This document shows positions 16,486 through 23,718 of a stretch of 32,025 nt of DNA, piece by piece. This DNA comes from Alterluteimonas quercicellularis. GTDB lineage: Bacteria > Pseudomonadota > Gammaproteobacteria > Xanthomonadales > Xanthomonadaceae. Location of the stretch: positions 1 through 32,025 of the forward strand of contig NZ_JAIWPR010000064.1 of assembly GCF_021191635.1 (NCBI RefSeq). Reading direction: 5' to 3'. Below the pieces are notes generated by a model. It was not told where the DNA came from, searched no databases, and was given only the letters and a program-made list of their open reading frames with translations. A program made the translations under genes and the position numbers. How positions within the stretch are numbered: the first letter of the stretch is position 1; the number at the start of each line of letters is the position of its first letter.

Positions 16486-16544
16486 GTCGCCATCCCAGGG
16501 TTTTTCAGGCAGGGCCAGTCTGCCCGGAGTTGGGCCCGTTCACA

Positions 16545-16558
16545 TTGATCAGAATCAA
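16545..16558 (-). promoter_or_regulatory. Perfect FNR-type palindrome upstream of ccoN
   Basis: TTGAT-CAGA-ATCAA matches the FNR/ANR consensus at all ten half-site bases. Its centre is about 66 bases before the ccoN GTG, and a CAGACT hexamer lies about 22 bases downstream on the minus strand. This is the classic arrangement of an oxygen-responsive activator site before ccoNOQP. The rest of the 328-base gap (16486-16813) holds only the 5' leader and one REP pair. Confidence 0.88.
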
Positions 16559-16694
16559 GGTGCGGGCACGCGGAACGGCCCCCGCATCGGGAGACCCGCG
16601 ATGGAATGAGACGTGTTCGCATCCTTCACGACAACGGACGCGCATCGGCTGCGTCGTCGCCGGCGATTGGCACGCAGTCCGGTCGGACCCGCCT

Positions 16695-16761
16695 GTAGGA
16701 GCGCGCTCGCGCGCGACCGGGTTCGCGGGGAAGGCTTGGTCGCGCGCGAGTGCGCTCCTAC
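16695..16761. repeat. GTAG-type REP pair (REPIN-like)
   Basis: GTAGGAGCGCGCTCGCG element at 16695-16717 and inverted copy ending GTGCGCTCCTAC at 16739-16761, 21 bases apart. The spacing is almost identical to the pair at 6757-6824. It lies between the upstream region of ccoN and the end of the DUF4124-like gene. Confidence 0.85.
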
Positions 16762-16813
16762 CGAAAGCGGAACGCGACCGACCGTCCGGCGACGCGGTGC
16801 GCCGGGAATGGGT

Positions 16814-17458
16814 TCAGTCGGTCCGGCCCGGCCGCTTCAGCGCGCGGTAGCGGTCCAGCGCGTCGCGCAGGTCCTGGCCCAGGTGCCGGCGCTCGTCGAG
16901 CTGCTGCTCCAGGATCGCCTGCTGCCGCAGCAGGTCGGCGTGCTGGCCGAGGATGCTGTCGGCCAGCGGCTTGCGCACCGGCTCCTGCCGCAGTTCCAGG
17001 TCGGCGGCCTGGCGCAGCAGCGTCAGCAGGCTCGCGCGCAGGTTGGACACCCCCATGCGCGAGGTCTTCACCGACTCCTCGATCAGGGTGATGCGCTCGC
17101 CGTAGGCGCGCTCCAGGTCGGCCTCGGTGGCGTAGGACTCGACCATCGCCAGGTCGCGCCGCCGCGCCGCGGCCTCGGCGTCGGCCGACTCGGCCGCCGC
17201 GCGCGCGGCCTGGGCCGCGGCGGCGCGCTCCTCGACGCTGAGCGCGCGCCCGACCTCGGCCCGCGGCAGCCCGGTGGCGGCGTTGAACTCGGTCCGCGGC
17301 GCATCCACGGCCGCGGCGGGCAGGGCGTCGCCGCAGATCTTGCGGCCGCCCTCCTCCCAGCAGTAGACGCGCCGGGGCGTCTTGTCGCCGCGTTGGGCGG
17401 CGGCCGGCGCGGACAACGCCAGCAGGGCCGACAGGATCGCTGTGGTGATCGCCTTCAT
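16814..17458 (-). CDS. Secreted DUF4124-like coiled-coil protein, function unknown
   Basis: 214 residues with a signal peptide (about 1-21, ending AAA). A short N-terminal motif with two cysteines (VYCWEEGGRKICGDALP, Cys33 and Cys42) recalls DUF4124-type domains. A long Ala/Arg/Glu/Leu-rich helical region (about 75-205) probably forms a coiled coil (for example ERAAAAQAARAAAESADAEA and LLRQQAILEQQLDERRHL). The gene lies 36 bases after pyrE on the same strand, so it is probably co-transcribed. Similar proteins occur next to pyrE/xthA in related genomes as far as I recall. No enzyme motif is visible. Periplasmic location is inferred from the signal. Confidence 0.75.
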   Translation of the reverse strand: MKAITTAILSALLALSAPAAAQRGDKTPRRVYCWEEGGRKICGDALPAAAVDAPRTEFNAATGLPRAEVGRALSVEERAAAAQAARAAAESADAEAAARRRDLAMVESYATEADLERAYGERITLIEESVKTSRMGVSNLRASLLTLLRQAADLELRQEPVRKPLADSILGQHADLLRQQAILEQQLDERRHLGQDLRDALDRYRALKRPGRTD

Positions 17459-17494
17459 GGTGTTCCCCGTCCCCCCGGCCGGTACGAGCCCGTC

Positions 17495-18154
17495 CTAGTC
17501 CTCGCTGCCGTAGCGCGCGCGGTACGCCGCCAGGCGCTCGCGCTGCGCGGAGAGTGCCGTGCTTTGCGCGGCGAACGCAAGCAGGTCGGCCAGCGACGCC
17601 ACCGCGATCACCGGCACCCCCTGCTCGGCGGCGACCGCCTGCGCGGCGGAGCGCCTCTGCGCCGCGCGCTCGTCGACCACCTCCTGGCGGTCCAGCGCGA
17701 TCGCGATGCCCGCCACCCGCCCGCCGGCCTCGGCGATCAGCCCCAGCGCCTCGCGGATCGCGGTGCCGGCGGTGATCACGTCGTCGACGATCAGCACCTC
17801 GCGCCCGGCCAGCGGCGCGCCGATCAGGGTGCCGCCCTCGCCATGGGCCTTGGCCTCCTTGCGGTTGAAGGCCACCGGCAGGTCGCGCCCGCGCGCGGCG
17901 AACTCGCAGGCCAGCGCGGTCGCCAGCGGGATGCCCTTGTACGCCGGGCCGAACAGCAGGTCGAAGCCGACGCCGTGCGCCTCCAGCGCGTCGGCGTAGC
18001 AGGCGGCCAGGCCGCGCAGGGCGGTGCCGGAGTCGAAGCGGCCGGCGTTGAAGAAGTACGGGCTGCTGCGGCCGGACTTCAGGACGAACTCGCCGAAGCG
18101 CAGCGCGTCGGCGTCGAGGGCGAGCTGGAGGAAGCGGGTGCGATGGTCGGTCAT
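17495..18154 (-). CDS. pyrE: Orotate phosphoribosyltransferase
   Basis: Converts orotate and PRPP to OMP in pyrimidine synthesis. The 219 residues carry the PRPP-binding loop LIVDDVITAGT (121-131), the flexible loop FNRKEAKAHGEGG (Lys99, Lys102, His104), and the N-terminal FGEFVLKSGRSSPYFFNAG typical of bacterial PyrE. ATG at 18154 was chosen because the upstream extension of the open frame runs through a REP element and is not conserved-looking. Cytoplasmic homodimer. Upstream lies a degenerate REP pair, then the GNAT gene on the same strand. Confidence 0.96.
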   Translation of the reverse strand: MTDHRTRFLQLALDADALRFGEFVLKSGRSSPYFFNAGRFDSGTALRGLAACYADALEAHGVGFDLLFGPAYKGIPLATALACEFAARGRDLPVAFNRKEAKAHGEGGTLIGAPLAGREVLIVDDVITAGTAIREALGLIAEAGGRVAGIAIALDRQEVVDERAAQRRSAAQAVAAEQGVPVIAVASLADLLAFAAQSTALSAQRERLAAYRARYGSED

Positions 18155-18194
18155 GGGCGGATTGTCCCACGGCCGCGCGCCGGGGAGCCCGCCT

Positions 18195-18328
18195 GTAGGA
18201 GCGCGCTTGCGCGCGACGCTTTTTGCGGTCGTCGGAAGAAGCGCTGCCACCCGTCGATCAGCCGCGTCCGCGCATGGGACGCGTTCTGCTGCCACCGGTG
18301 GCGCAGCCGCGCGCGAGCGCGCTCCGAC
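18195..18328. repeat. Extended GTAG-type REP element with ~90-base interior
   Basis: GTAGGAGCGCGCTTGCG copy at 18195-18217 and a degenerate inverted copy ending GCGCGCTCCGAC at 18306-18328. The interior (18218-18305) resembles the interior of the element at 28624-28779: both contain GGAAGAAGCG, TGCC, CCGTCG, a GGGACGCGTTCT-like block and TGCCA-CGGT. This suggests a family of longer mobile repeats, not two independent REPs. The second copy reaches the end of the GNAT gene. Confidence 0.75.
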
Positions 18329-18331
18329 CCG

Positions 18332-18850
18332 CTACGCGTCCGCCGTCGGCCCGATCGCGCGCAACAGCAGCGACTGCGGCCCGGCGCGGCCGCCCCAGAC
18401 CAGTTCGCCGCTGTCCACGAAGCCCGCCCCGCGGTAGAGGCGCAGCGCCGCGAGGTTGGCGAGGTGCACGTTGAGTCCGAGCAGGCGGGCGCGGCCGCGC
18501 CGGCTCAGGTCCAGGCAGCAGGCCGCCATCGCGCGGCGGCCCAGGCCCAGGCCCTGCCAGTCGCGGTCGAGCGCGAAGGCGCGCAGCGCCAGCGTCGCCT
18601 CCGGCAGCGGCTGGCGCGCGACCAGGCTGGCGCCCGGGTCGAGCCGGTAGAAGCCGACCACGACCTCGCCGAGCAGCACCGCCATCGGCTCGCAGCCCGC
18701 GTCCGCCAGCGCGCGCTCCACGTTCCACGCGGGTTCGCCGGCCCAGGCCGTCTGCGCCGGATCGACGCGCAGCGCGCGCGCCGCCTCGGCCCGAGGTGCG
18801 TCGAGCGGCAGCACGCGCAGCGGGGCGGAGGCGGAACGGGCGCTGGACAT
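18332..18850 (-). CDS. GNAT-family N-acetyltransferase
   Basis: 172 residues with a recognisable acetyl-CoA-binding core: the beta strand LRAFALDRDWQGLGLGRRAM (89-108) carries the QGLGLG (Q/RxxGxG/A) pyrophosphate loop at 99-104. It is followed by helix AACCLDLSRRGRARLLGLNV and the C-terminal motif AALRLYRGAGFVDSGELVW. Substrate cannot be told. ATG at 18850 was chosen as the first good start; the longer frame runs antisense into the peroxidase gene. It is divergent from the cytochrome c peroxidase gene, and the FNR-type site is only about 28 bases upstream of this start, so it may be affected by it. Confidence 0.82.
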   Translation of the reverse strand: MSSARSASAPLRVLPLDAPRAEAARALRVDPAQTAWAGEPAWNVERALADAGCEPMAVLLGEVVVGFYRLDPGASLVARQPLPEATLALRAFALDRDWQGLGLGRRAMAACCLDLSRRGRARLLGLNVHLANLAALRLYRGAGFVDSGELVWGGRAGPQSLLLRAIGPTADA

Positions 18851-18871
18851 GCGCGCAGCATGCGGCGCGGA

Positions 18872-18885
18872 TTGACCTCGATCAA
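18872..18885 (+). promoter_or_regulatory. FNR/ANR/DNR-type site upstream of the cytochrome c peroxidase
   Basis: TTGAC-CTCG-ATCAA matches nine of ten half-site bases and has the same left arm (TTGAC) as the nirK site. Its centre is about 66 bases before the peroxidase ATG, the same as at ccoN. A CAGAGT hexamer follows about 23 bases downstream. Confidence 0.75.
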
Positions 18886-18944
18886 TGAGCGCATCCCTGT
18901 GCGCGGCCAGAGTAGGGCCGTCTCGATGCGTAGGGGAACCGCTC

Positions 18945-19994
18945 ATGGACATGCGATGGAAGGCCGGCCTGGCGATCGGCGCGGGAGCGCTGCTGTGCGC
19001 CGGCGGCGCGGTGCTGGCGCAGGGCGATGAGCTGCGGCAGACCGCGGCGGCGCTGTTCGGCGCGATTCCCGATCCGCCGACCGAGGTGCGCGGGGTGGCG
19101 GTCACGCCGGAGCGGGTGGAGCTGGGGCGGATGCTGTTCTTCGAGCCGCGGCTGTCGCGCAGCCATGTCATCAGCTGCAACACCTGCCACAGCGTGGGCA
19201 CCGGCGGCGCCGACAACGTGCCGGTCTCGATCGGCCACGGCTGGCAGCGCGGCCCGCGCAACTCGCCGACGGTCTTCAACGCGGTGTTCAACGCCGCGCA
19301 GTTCTGGGACGGGCGCGCCGCGGATCTGGCCGAGCAGGCCAAGGGCCCGGTGCAGGCCAGCGTGGAGATGAACAACACGCCCGAGCGGGTGGTGGAGACG
19401 CTGGCGAGCATCCCGCAGTACGTCGAGCGCTTCCGCGCCGCGTTTCCGGACGATGCCGACCCGGTCGGCTTCGACAACGTGGCGCTGGCGCTGGAGGCCT
19501 TCGAGACCACCCTGGTCACGCCCGGCGCGCGCTTCGACCGCTACATCGCCGGCGACGAGGGCGCGCTCGACGCCACCGAGCGCGAGGGCCTGCGGCTGTT
19601 CGTCGAGAGCGGCTGCGGCTCCTGCCACAACGGGCCGAACTTCGGCGGCCGGACCTACTTCCCGTTCGGCGTGATCGAGCGCCCGGGCGCGGAGATCCTG
19701 CCCGAGGACGACAAGGGCCGCTTCGCGGTGACCCAGACCGCCAGCGACGAGTACGTGTTCCGCGCCGCGCCGCTGCGCAACGTCGAGCTGACCGCACCGT
19801 ACTTCCACAGCGGGCAGGTCTGGGACCTGGAGCAGGCGGTGGCGATCATGGGCAGCAGCCAGCTCGGCCGCGAGCTGGCCGACGCCGAGGCCGCGGCGAT
19901 CGCCGCGTTCCTGCGCACCCTGACCGGCCGCACGCCGGAGGTGGCGTACCCGGTGCTGCCGCCCAGCACGGCGGCCACGCCGCGGCCGGAGTAG
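18945..19994 (+). CDS. ccpA: Di-heme cytochrome c peroxidase
   Basis: Reduces hydrogen peroxide in the periplasm with electrons from cytochrome c or azurin. The 349 residues have a signal peptide (about 1-26, ending VLAQ) and two c-heme sites: CNTCH (Cys78, Cys81, His82) and CGSCH (Cys224, Cys227, His228). Landmarks include LGRMLFFEPRLSRS, GRNSP-like RGPRNSPTVFNAVF, FWDGRAADLAEQA, the catalytic-region EMN (Glu141), and APYFHSGQVWDLEQAV. Met302 is in a suitable place for an axial ligand. ATG at 18945 is used; a longer open frame from 18885 would run over the FNR-type site. Bacterial CcpA genes are classically induced by FNR/ANR at low oxygen, which agrees with that site. The GGGG near 18932-18935 may be its ribosome-binding site. 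Confidence 0.95.
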   Translation: MDMRWKAGLAIGAGALLCAGGAVLAQGDELRQTAAALFGAIPDPPTEVRGVAVTPERVELGRMLFFEPRLSRSHVISCNTCHSVGTGGADNVPVSIGHGWQRGPRNSPTVFNAVFNAAQFWDGRAADLAEQAKGPVQASVEMNNTPERVVETLASIPQYVERFRAAFPDDADPVGFDNVALALEAFETTLVTPGARFDRYIAGDEGALDATEREGLRLFVESGCGSCHNGPNFGGRTYFPFGVIERPGAEILPEDDKGRFAVTQTASDEYVFRAAPLRNVELTAPYFHSGQVWDLEQAVAIMGSSQLGRELADAEAAAIAAFLRTLTGRTPEVAYPVLPPSTAATPRPE

Positions 19995-20076
19995 CGGCCG
20001 CGGCGCCGGGCGGGCCGGTGCCGGCGGGTCTGCGGCTGCGTTACCCTTGCCGCGCCTTCCGTCCCCGTGCCCGCCC

Positions 20077-20877
20077 ATGCGAATCATCAGCTTCAACGCC
20101 AACGGCCTGCGCTCGGCCGCGACCAAGGGCTTCTTCGACTGGTTCGCGCAGCAGGACGCCGACGTCCTGTGCGTGCAGGAGACCAAGGCGCAGGAGCACC
20201 AGCTCGCCGGCGAGGCGTTCCGCCCGCCCGGCTACCACGTCGCCTTCCGCGACGCGCAGACCAAGAAGGGCTACAGCGGCGTGGCGATCTACAGCCGCCG
20301 CGAGCCGGACGAGCTGCGCGCCTCGCTGGGCTGGGCGCCGTTCGACGACGAGGGCCGCTACCTGGAGGCGCGCTTCGGCAACCTGAGCGTGGTCTCGTTC
20401 TACATCCCCTCGGGTTCTTCGGGTGAGTTGCGCCAGGGCTTCAAGTTCGAGGTCATGGACTGGCTGAAGCCCATCCTCGACGAGTGGCTGGCCAGCGGCC
20501 GCGACTACGTGCTGTGCGGCGACTGGAACATCGTGCGCGCGCGCAGCGACATCAGGAACTGGACCGGCAACCAGAAGAACTCCGGCTGCCTGCCGCCCGA
20601 GCGCGCCTGGCTCAACGGCCTGATCGCCGACGCCTGCGGCGACGGCTCGCCGCAGCCGGAAGCCGGCTGGGTGGACACCTTCCGCGCGTTGAAGCCCGAG
20701 GCGGTCGAATACACCTGGTGGAGCAACCGCGGCGCCGCGCGCGCGAAGGACGTGGGCTGGCGGATCGACTACCAGCTGTGCACGCCGGCGCTGGCCGGGC
20801 GCCTGTCCGGCTGCTCGATCCTGCGCGAGCCGCGCTTCTCCGACCACGCGCCCTACACCGTGGACTACCGCGCATGA
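20077..20877 (+). CDS. xthA: Exodeoxyribonuclease III (AP endonuclease family)
   Basis: Base-excision repair enzyme that cuts at abasic sites and removes 3' blocking groups. The 266 residues show the metal-dependent EEP fold motifs: ISFNANGLR (Asn8 region), VQETKA (Glu35), YSGVAIYSR, the catalytic CGDWNIVRARSDIRNW, and the C-terminal FSDHAPYTVDY with the catalytic Asp-His pair. ATG at 20077 precedes MRIISFNANGLR, the normal start; an upstream ATG would add ten unconserved residues. The last base triplet overlaps ampG as ATGA, so the two are translationally coupled. Confidence 0.95.
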   Translation: MRIISFNANGLRSAATKGFFDWFAQQDADVLCVQETKAQEHQLAGEAFRPPGYHVAFRDAQTKKGYSGVAIYSRREPDELRASLGWAPFDDEGRYLEARFGNLSVVSFYIPSGSSGELRQGFKFEVMDWLKPILDEWLASGRDYVLCGDWNIVRARSDIRNWTGNQKNSGCLPPERAWLNGLIADACGDGSPQPEAGWVDTFRALKPEAVEYTWWSNRGAARAKDVGWRIDYQLCTPALAGRLSGCSILREPRFSDHAPYTVDYRA

Positions 20878-22208
20878 GCCAGCCGGCGGAGAACGCGGCG
20901 CCGGTGTCCTACAAGGGCTGGCGCGGCATCCGGCGCGCGTTCGGCACGCCGTCCGCGATGACGATGCTGATCTTCGGCTTCGGCTCCGGCCTGCCGTTCC
21001 TGCTGATCGCCTCGATGACCCTGTCCACCCGCCTGCGCGACGTGGGCCTGGACCTGGGCAGCATCGGCCTGATCAGCCTGGCGAGCTTCTTCTACCTGCT
21101 GAAGTTCGCCTGGGCGCCGCTGATCGACCGCTACGCCTTCCCGCTCACCGCGTTCCTGGGCCGCCGCCGCTCCTGGCTGCTGGCCTCGCAGCTGCTGGTC
21201 GCGGTCAGCCTGGGCGCGCTGGCGCTGACGCGCCCGGAGATGGGCGTGGCCGCGCTGGTGGCGTGGGTGCTGATCGGCTCGTTCGCCGGCGCCACCCAGG
21301 ACTCGGTGGTCGACGCCTACCGCATCGAGGTCGCGCCCGCCGCCGCGCAGGGCGCGCTGGCGGCCACCTACGTGCTGGGCTACCGGATCGGCCTGATCGT
21401 GGGCGGCGCGGGCGCGCTGTACCTGGCCGAGTTCCAGGGCTGGACCTGGGCGTACCTGGCGATGTCGGCGCTGATGCTGGTGCCGCTGGTGACCACGCTG
21501 TTCGCGCGCGAGCCGGTCGCGCCGGAGGAGACCGTAGTGCGCCGGATCGACTTCCTCGGCGCGTTCTGGCAGCCGTTCACCAGCTTCTTCTCCACCAACG
21601 GCCTGCTGCTGGGGCTGGCGCTGCTGGCGTTCGTGGGGCTGTTCAAGTTCCCCGACCAGGTCATCGGGGTGATGGCGGGGCCGTTCTACCTCGACTCCGG
21701 CTACAGCAAGGCCGACATCGCCACCGTGTCCAAGCTCTACGGCATCTGGACCGGCATCATCGGCGCCTTCGTCGGCGGCGTGTGCGTGGCCGCGTTCGGG
21801 TTCCGGCGCATGCTGTTCGTCGCCGCGCTGGGCGTGGCCCTGTCCAACCTCGCCTTCGTGCTGATGGCCGAGAACCCGGGCCGGATCTGGGCCTTCTACG
21901 TCGCCATCAGCGCCGACAACCTGTTCCAGGGCTTCGCCGGCACGGTGCTGGTGGCCTTCATGTCTTCGCTGACCGACCGCAACTTCACCGCCACCCAGTA
22001 CGCGCTGCTGGTCTCGCTGGCCAACCTGCCGGGCAAGTTCGCCGGCGGGGTGTCGGGCTTCCTGGTCGAGGCCACCTCGTACACGACCTTCTTCGTGCTC
22101 AGCGCGCTGACGGTGGTGCCGACCTTGCTGCTGCTCGGCTGGTTGTGGCAGCGTATCCGCGAGCCGGTGCGCGAGACCGGCGCGGAGGCGGCCGCCGCCG
22201 GGGGGTGA
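20874..22208 (+). CDS. ampG: AmpG-type muropeptide permease (major facilitator family)
   Basis: Inner-membrane importer of anhydromuropeptides for cell-wall recycling. The 444 residues have about 12 helices. Typical AmpG signatures are seen: FGFGSGLPFLLIASMTLSTRLRDVG near the start, FFYLLKFAWAPLIDRY, LGRRRSWLLASQL, ATQDSVVDAYRIE and FPDQVIGVMAGPFYLDSGYS. ATG at 20874 lies in the ATGA overlap with the xthA stop. The nearby anmK gene acts later in the same recycling route, which strengthens the call. Confidence 0.93.
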   Translation: MSQPAENAAPVSYKGWRGIRRAFGTPSAMTMLIFGFGSGLPFLLIASMTLSTRLRDVGLDLGSIGLISLASFFYLLKFAWAPLIDRYAFPLTAFLGRRRSWLLASQLLVAVSLGALALTRPEMGVAALVAWVLIGSFAGATQDSVVDAYRIEVAPAAAQGALAATYVLGYRIGLIVGGAGALYLAEFQGWTWAYLAMSALMLVPLVTTLFAREPVAPEETVVRRIDFLGAFWQPFTSFFSTNGLLLGLALLAFVGLFKFPDQVIGVMAGPFYLDSGYSKADIATVSKLYGIWTGIIGAFVGGVCVAAFGFRRMLFVAALGVALSNLAFVLMAENPGRIWAFYVAISADNLFQGFAGTVLVAFMSSLTDRNFTATQYALLVSLANLPGKFAGGVSGFLVEATSYTTFFVLSALTVVPTLLLLGWLWQRIREPVRETGAEAAAAGG

Positions 22209-22214
22209 ACGACC

Positions 22215-22469
22215 TTGGACATCGTGCTCGAGGACGTGGACGACGTGCTGGCCGGGCGCATCCGCCGCCTGGCCGAGGCGCGCGGGTGGACGCTGCCGCA
22301 GACCTGGCTGCACCTGGTCGAGCAGGGCGTGTACGCCTGCGAGGCCGATACCCCCGGCTTCGACAGCCGGGAGGCCGAGGTGCTGCAGGCGGCGCTGGCC
22401 GCGCTGCAGGCGGTGCCGGACGATCCGGGCTACGCGAAGATCGGGCGCGACGAGCCCGCCGGGCGCTGA
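22215..22469 (+). CDS. Small hypothetical protein (TTG start), conserved-looking
   Basis: 84 residues, acidic at the start (MDIVLEDVDDVLAGRIRRLAEARG), then a helical segment WTLPQTWLHLVEQGVYACEA and an Ala-rich helix with Ala-Leu repeats. It ends YAKIGRDEPAGR. The start is TTG at 22215, six bases after the ampG stop, and I chose it because translation from there begins with the acidic segment that reads like a conserved protein. No domain is recognised; similar short proteins occur in Xanthomonadaceae as far as I remember, but the family is unnamed. Confidence 0.6.
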   Translation: MDIVLEDVDDVLAGRIRRLAEARGWTLPQTWLHLVEQGVYACEADTPGFDSREAEVLQAALAALQAVPDDPGYAKIGRDEPAGR

Positions 22470-22485
22470 GCGTCCCCGGCGGGGC

Positions 22486-23649
22486 TCAGCCCGGCGTCGC
22501 CGGATAGATCCCGCCCAGCACCCGCGGCCCGGCCGCGCCGGTGACCGAAGGCAGGTTGCCCGGCCGCCCGAGCAGGGTCTGCCGCGCCAGCCAGGCGAAG
22601 CCCATCGCCTCGACGAAGTCCGGGTCGATCCCGTGTTCGGCGCTGGAGGCCAGCGGGCGCGCCAGCGCCGTGGCCAGGGCCGCCATCAGCACCGGGTTGT
22701 GCACGCCGCCGCCGCAGGCGATCACGCGCGCGGTCTCCGGCAGGGTCGCCTGCAGGGCGTCAGCGACGGTGGTCGCGGTCAGCGCGACCAGGGTGGCCTG
22801 GACGTCGGCCGGCGACTCGCCGCCGGACAGCCGGGCCTCGACCCATTCCAGGTGGAACTGGTCGCGCCCGGAGGACTTCGGCGGCGCCAGCGAGAACCAG
22901 GGCTCGGCGCGCAGGCGCGCCAGCAGGGCCGGGTCGGCGCGGCCGGCGGCGGCGAAGGCGCCGTCGCGGTCGAAGGCGGCGCCGGTGTGGCGCAGGCACC
23001 AGGCGTCGAGCAGGCCGTTGGCGGGGCCGGTGTCGAAGCCGCGCACGGCGCCGGGCGCGGCCGCGGCCGGCAGCAGGGTGAGGTTGGCGATCCCGCCCAG
23101 GTTGAGCACCGCGCGCGCCTCGCCGGGCGCCTGCAGCAGCGCGGCGTGCAGCGCCGGCAGCAGCGGCGCGCCCTGGCCGCCGGCGGCCACGTCGCGGCGG
23201 CGGAAGTCGGCCACGGTGGCGATGCCGGTGCGCTCGGCAATCAGGCTGGGATCGCCCAGCTGCAGGCTGAAGCGGTTGCGGCCGTCCAGGTGCCGGCCGT
23301 GCGGCCGGTGGCGCAGGGTCTGCCCGTGCGAACCGATCGCCGCCACTCGGGCGGCCGGCACCCCGGCCTCCTCCAGCGCGCGCAAGGCGGTGGCGGCGAA
23401 CAGTTCGGCGATGTGGGTGTCGAGTTCGCCCAGCGCGTCCAGGGTCAGGGTCGCGTCGCGCTGGCCGAGCTCCACCAGGCGCGCGCGCAGCGCGGGTTCC
23501 CAGGCGAAGGTGCGGCCGTACAGCAGTTCGGCGCGCAGCGCCGGGCTGCGGCCGGAGGCGTCCTCGAAGCGGACCAGCGCGGCATCGATGCCGTCGGCGC
23601 TGGTGCCCGAGATCAGGCCCAGGAAGAGGTCGGGACCGGTGGGTGCCAT
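22486..23649 (-). CDS. anmK: Anhydro-N-acetylmuramic acid kinase
   Basis: Cleaves and phosphorylates 1,6-anhydroMurNAc from recycled wall to MurNAc-6-phosphate. The 387 residues carry the ATP-binding [12 protein letters not shown] (11-22), SHGQT (107-111), [18 protein letters not shown] (146-163), LNLGGIAN (182-189), the catalytic Asp206 in [14 protein letters not shown] (equivalent to Asp182 of E. coli as I recall), and GGGVHNPVL near the end. Length is normal. It ends convergently with the small hypothetical gene. The M23 peptidase gene lies upstream on the same strand, 70 bases away. Confidence 0.96.
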   Translation of the reverse strand: MAPTGPDLFLGLISGTSADGIDAALVRFEDASGRSPALRAELLYGRTFAWEPALRARLVELGQRDATLTLDALGELDTHIAELFAATALRALEEAGVPAARVAAIGSHGQTLRHRPHGRHLDGRNRFSLQLGDPSLIAERTGIATVADFRRRDVAAGGQGAPLLPALHAALLQAPGEARAVLNLGGIANLTLLPAAAAPGAVRGFDTGPANGLLDAWCLRHTGAAFDRDGAFAAAGRADPALLARLRAEPWFSLAPPKSSGRDQFHLEWVEARLSGGESPADVQATLVALTATTVADALQATLPETARVIACGGGVHNPVLMAALATALARPLASSAEHGIDPDFVEAMGFAWLARQTLLGRPGNLPSVTGAAGPRVLGGIYPATPG

Positions 23650-23718
23650 GCGGGCGGCGGGGCGGGCGCCGGCGTCGCGGAAGCGCGCTCCCGCGGCGCC
23701 CGGCCGGGCCCGCGGGGG

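Noticed and set aside
16486..16493. ATG at 16493 as the ccoN start
   Set aside because: It is out of frame with ccoN; the in-frame GTG at 16485 begins the conserved N-terminus.
18885..18944. An upstream ATG at 18885 that would lengthen the cytochrome c peroxidase by 20 residues
   Set aside because: It would start in the last base of the FNR-type site and put residues before a normal signal peptide that begins at 18945.
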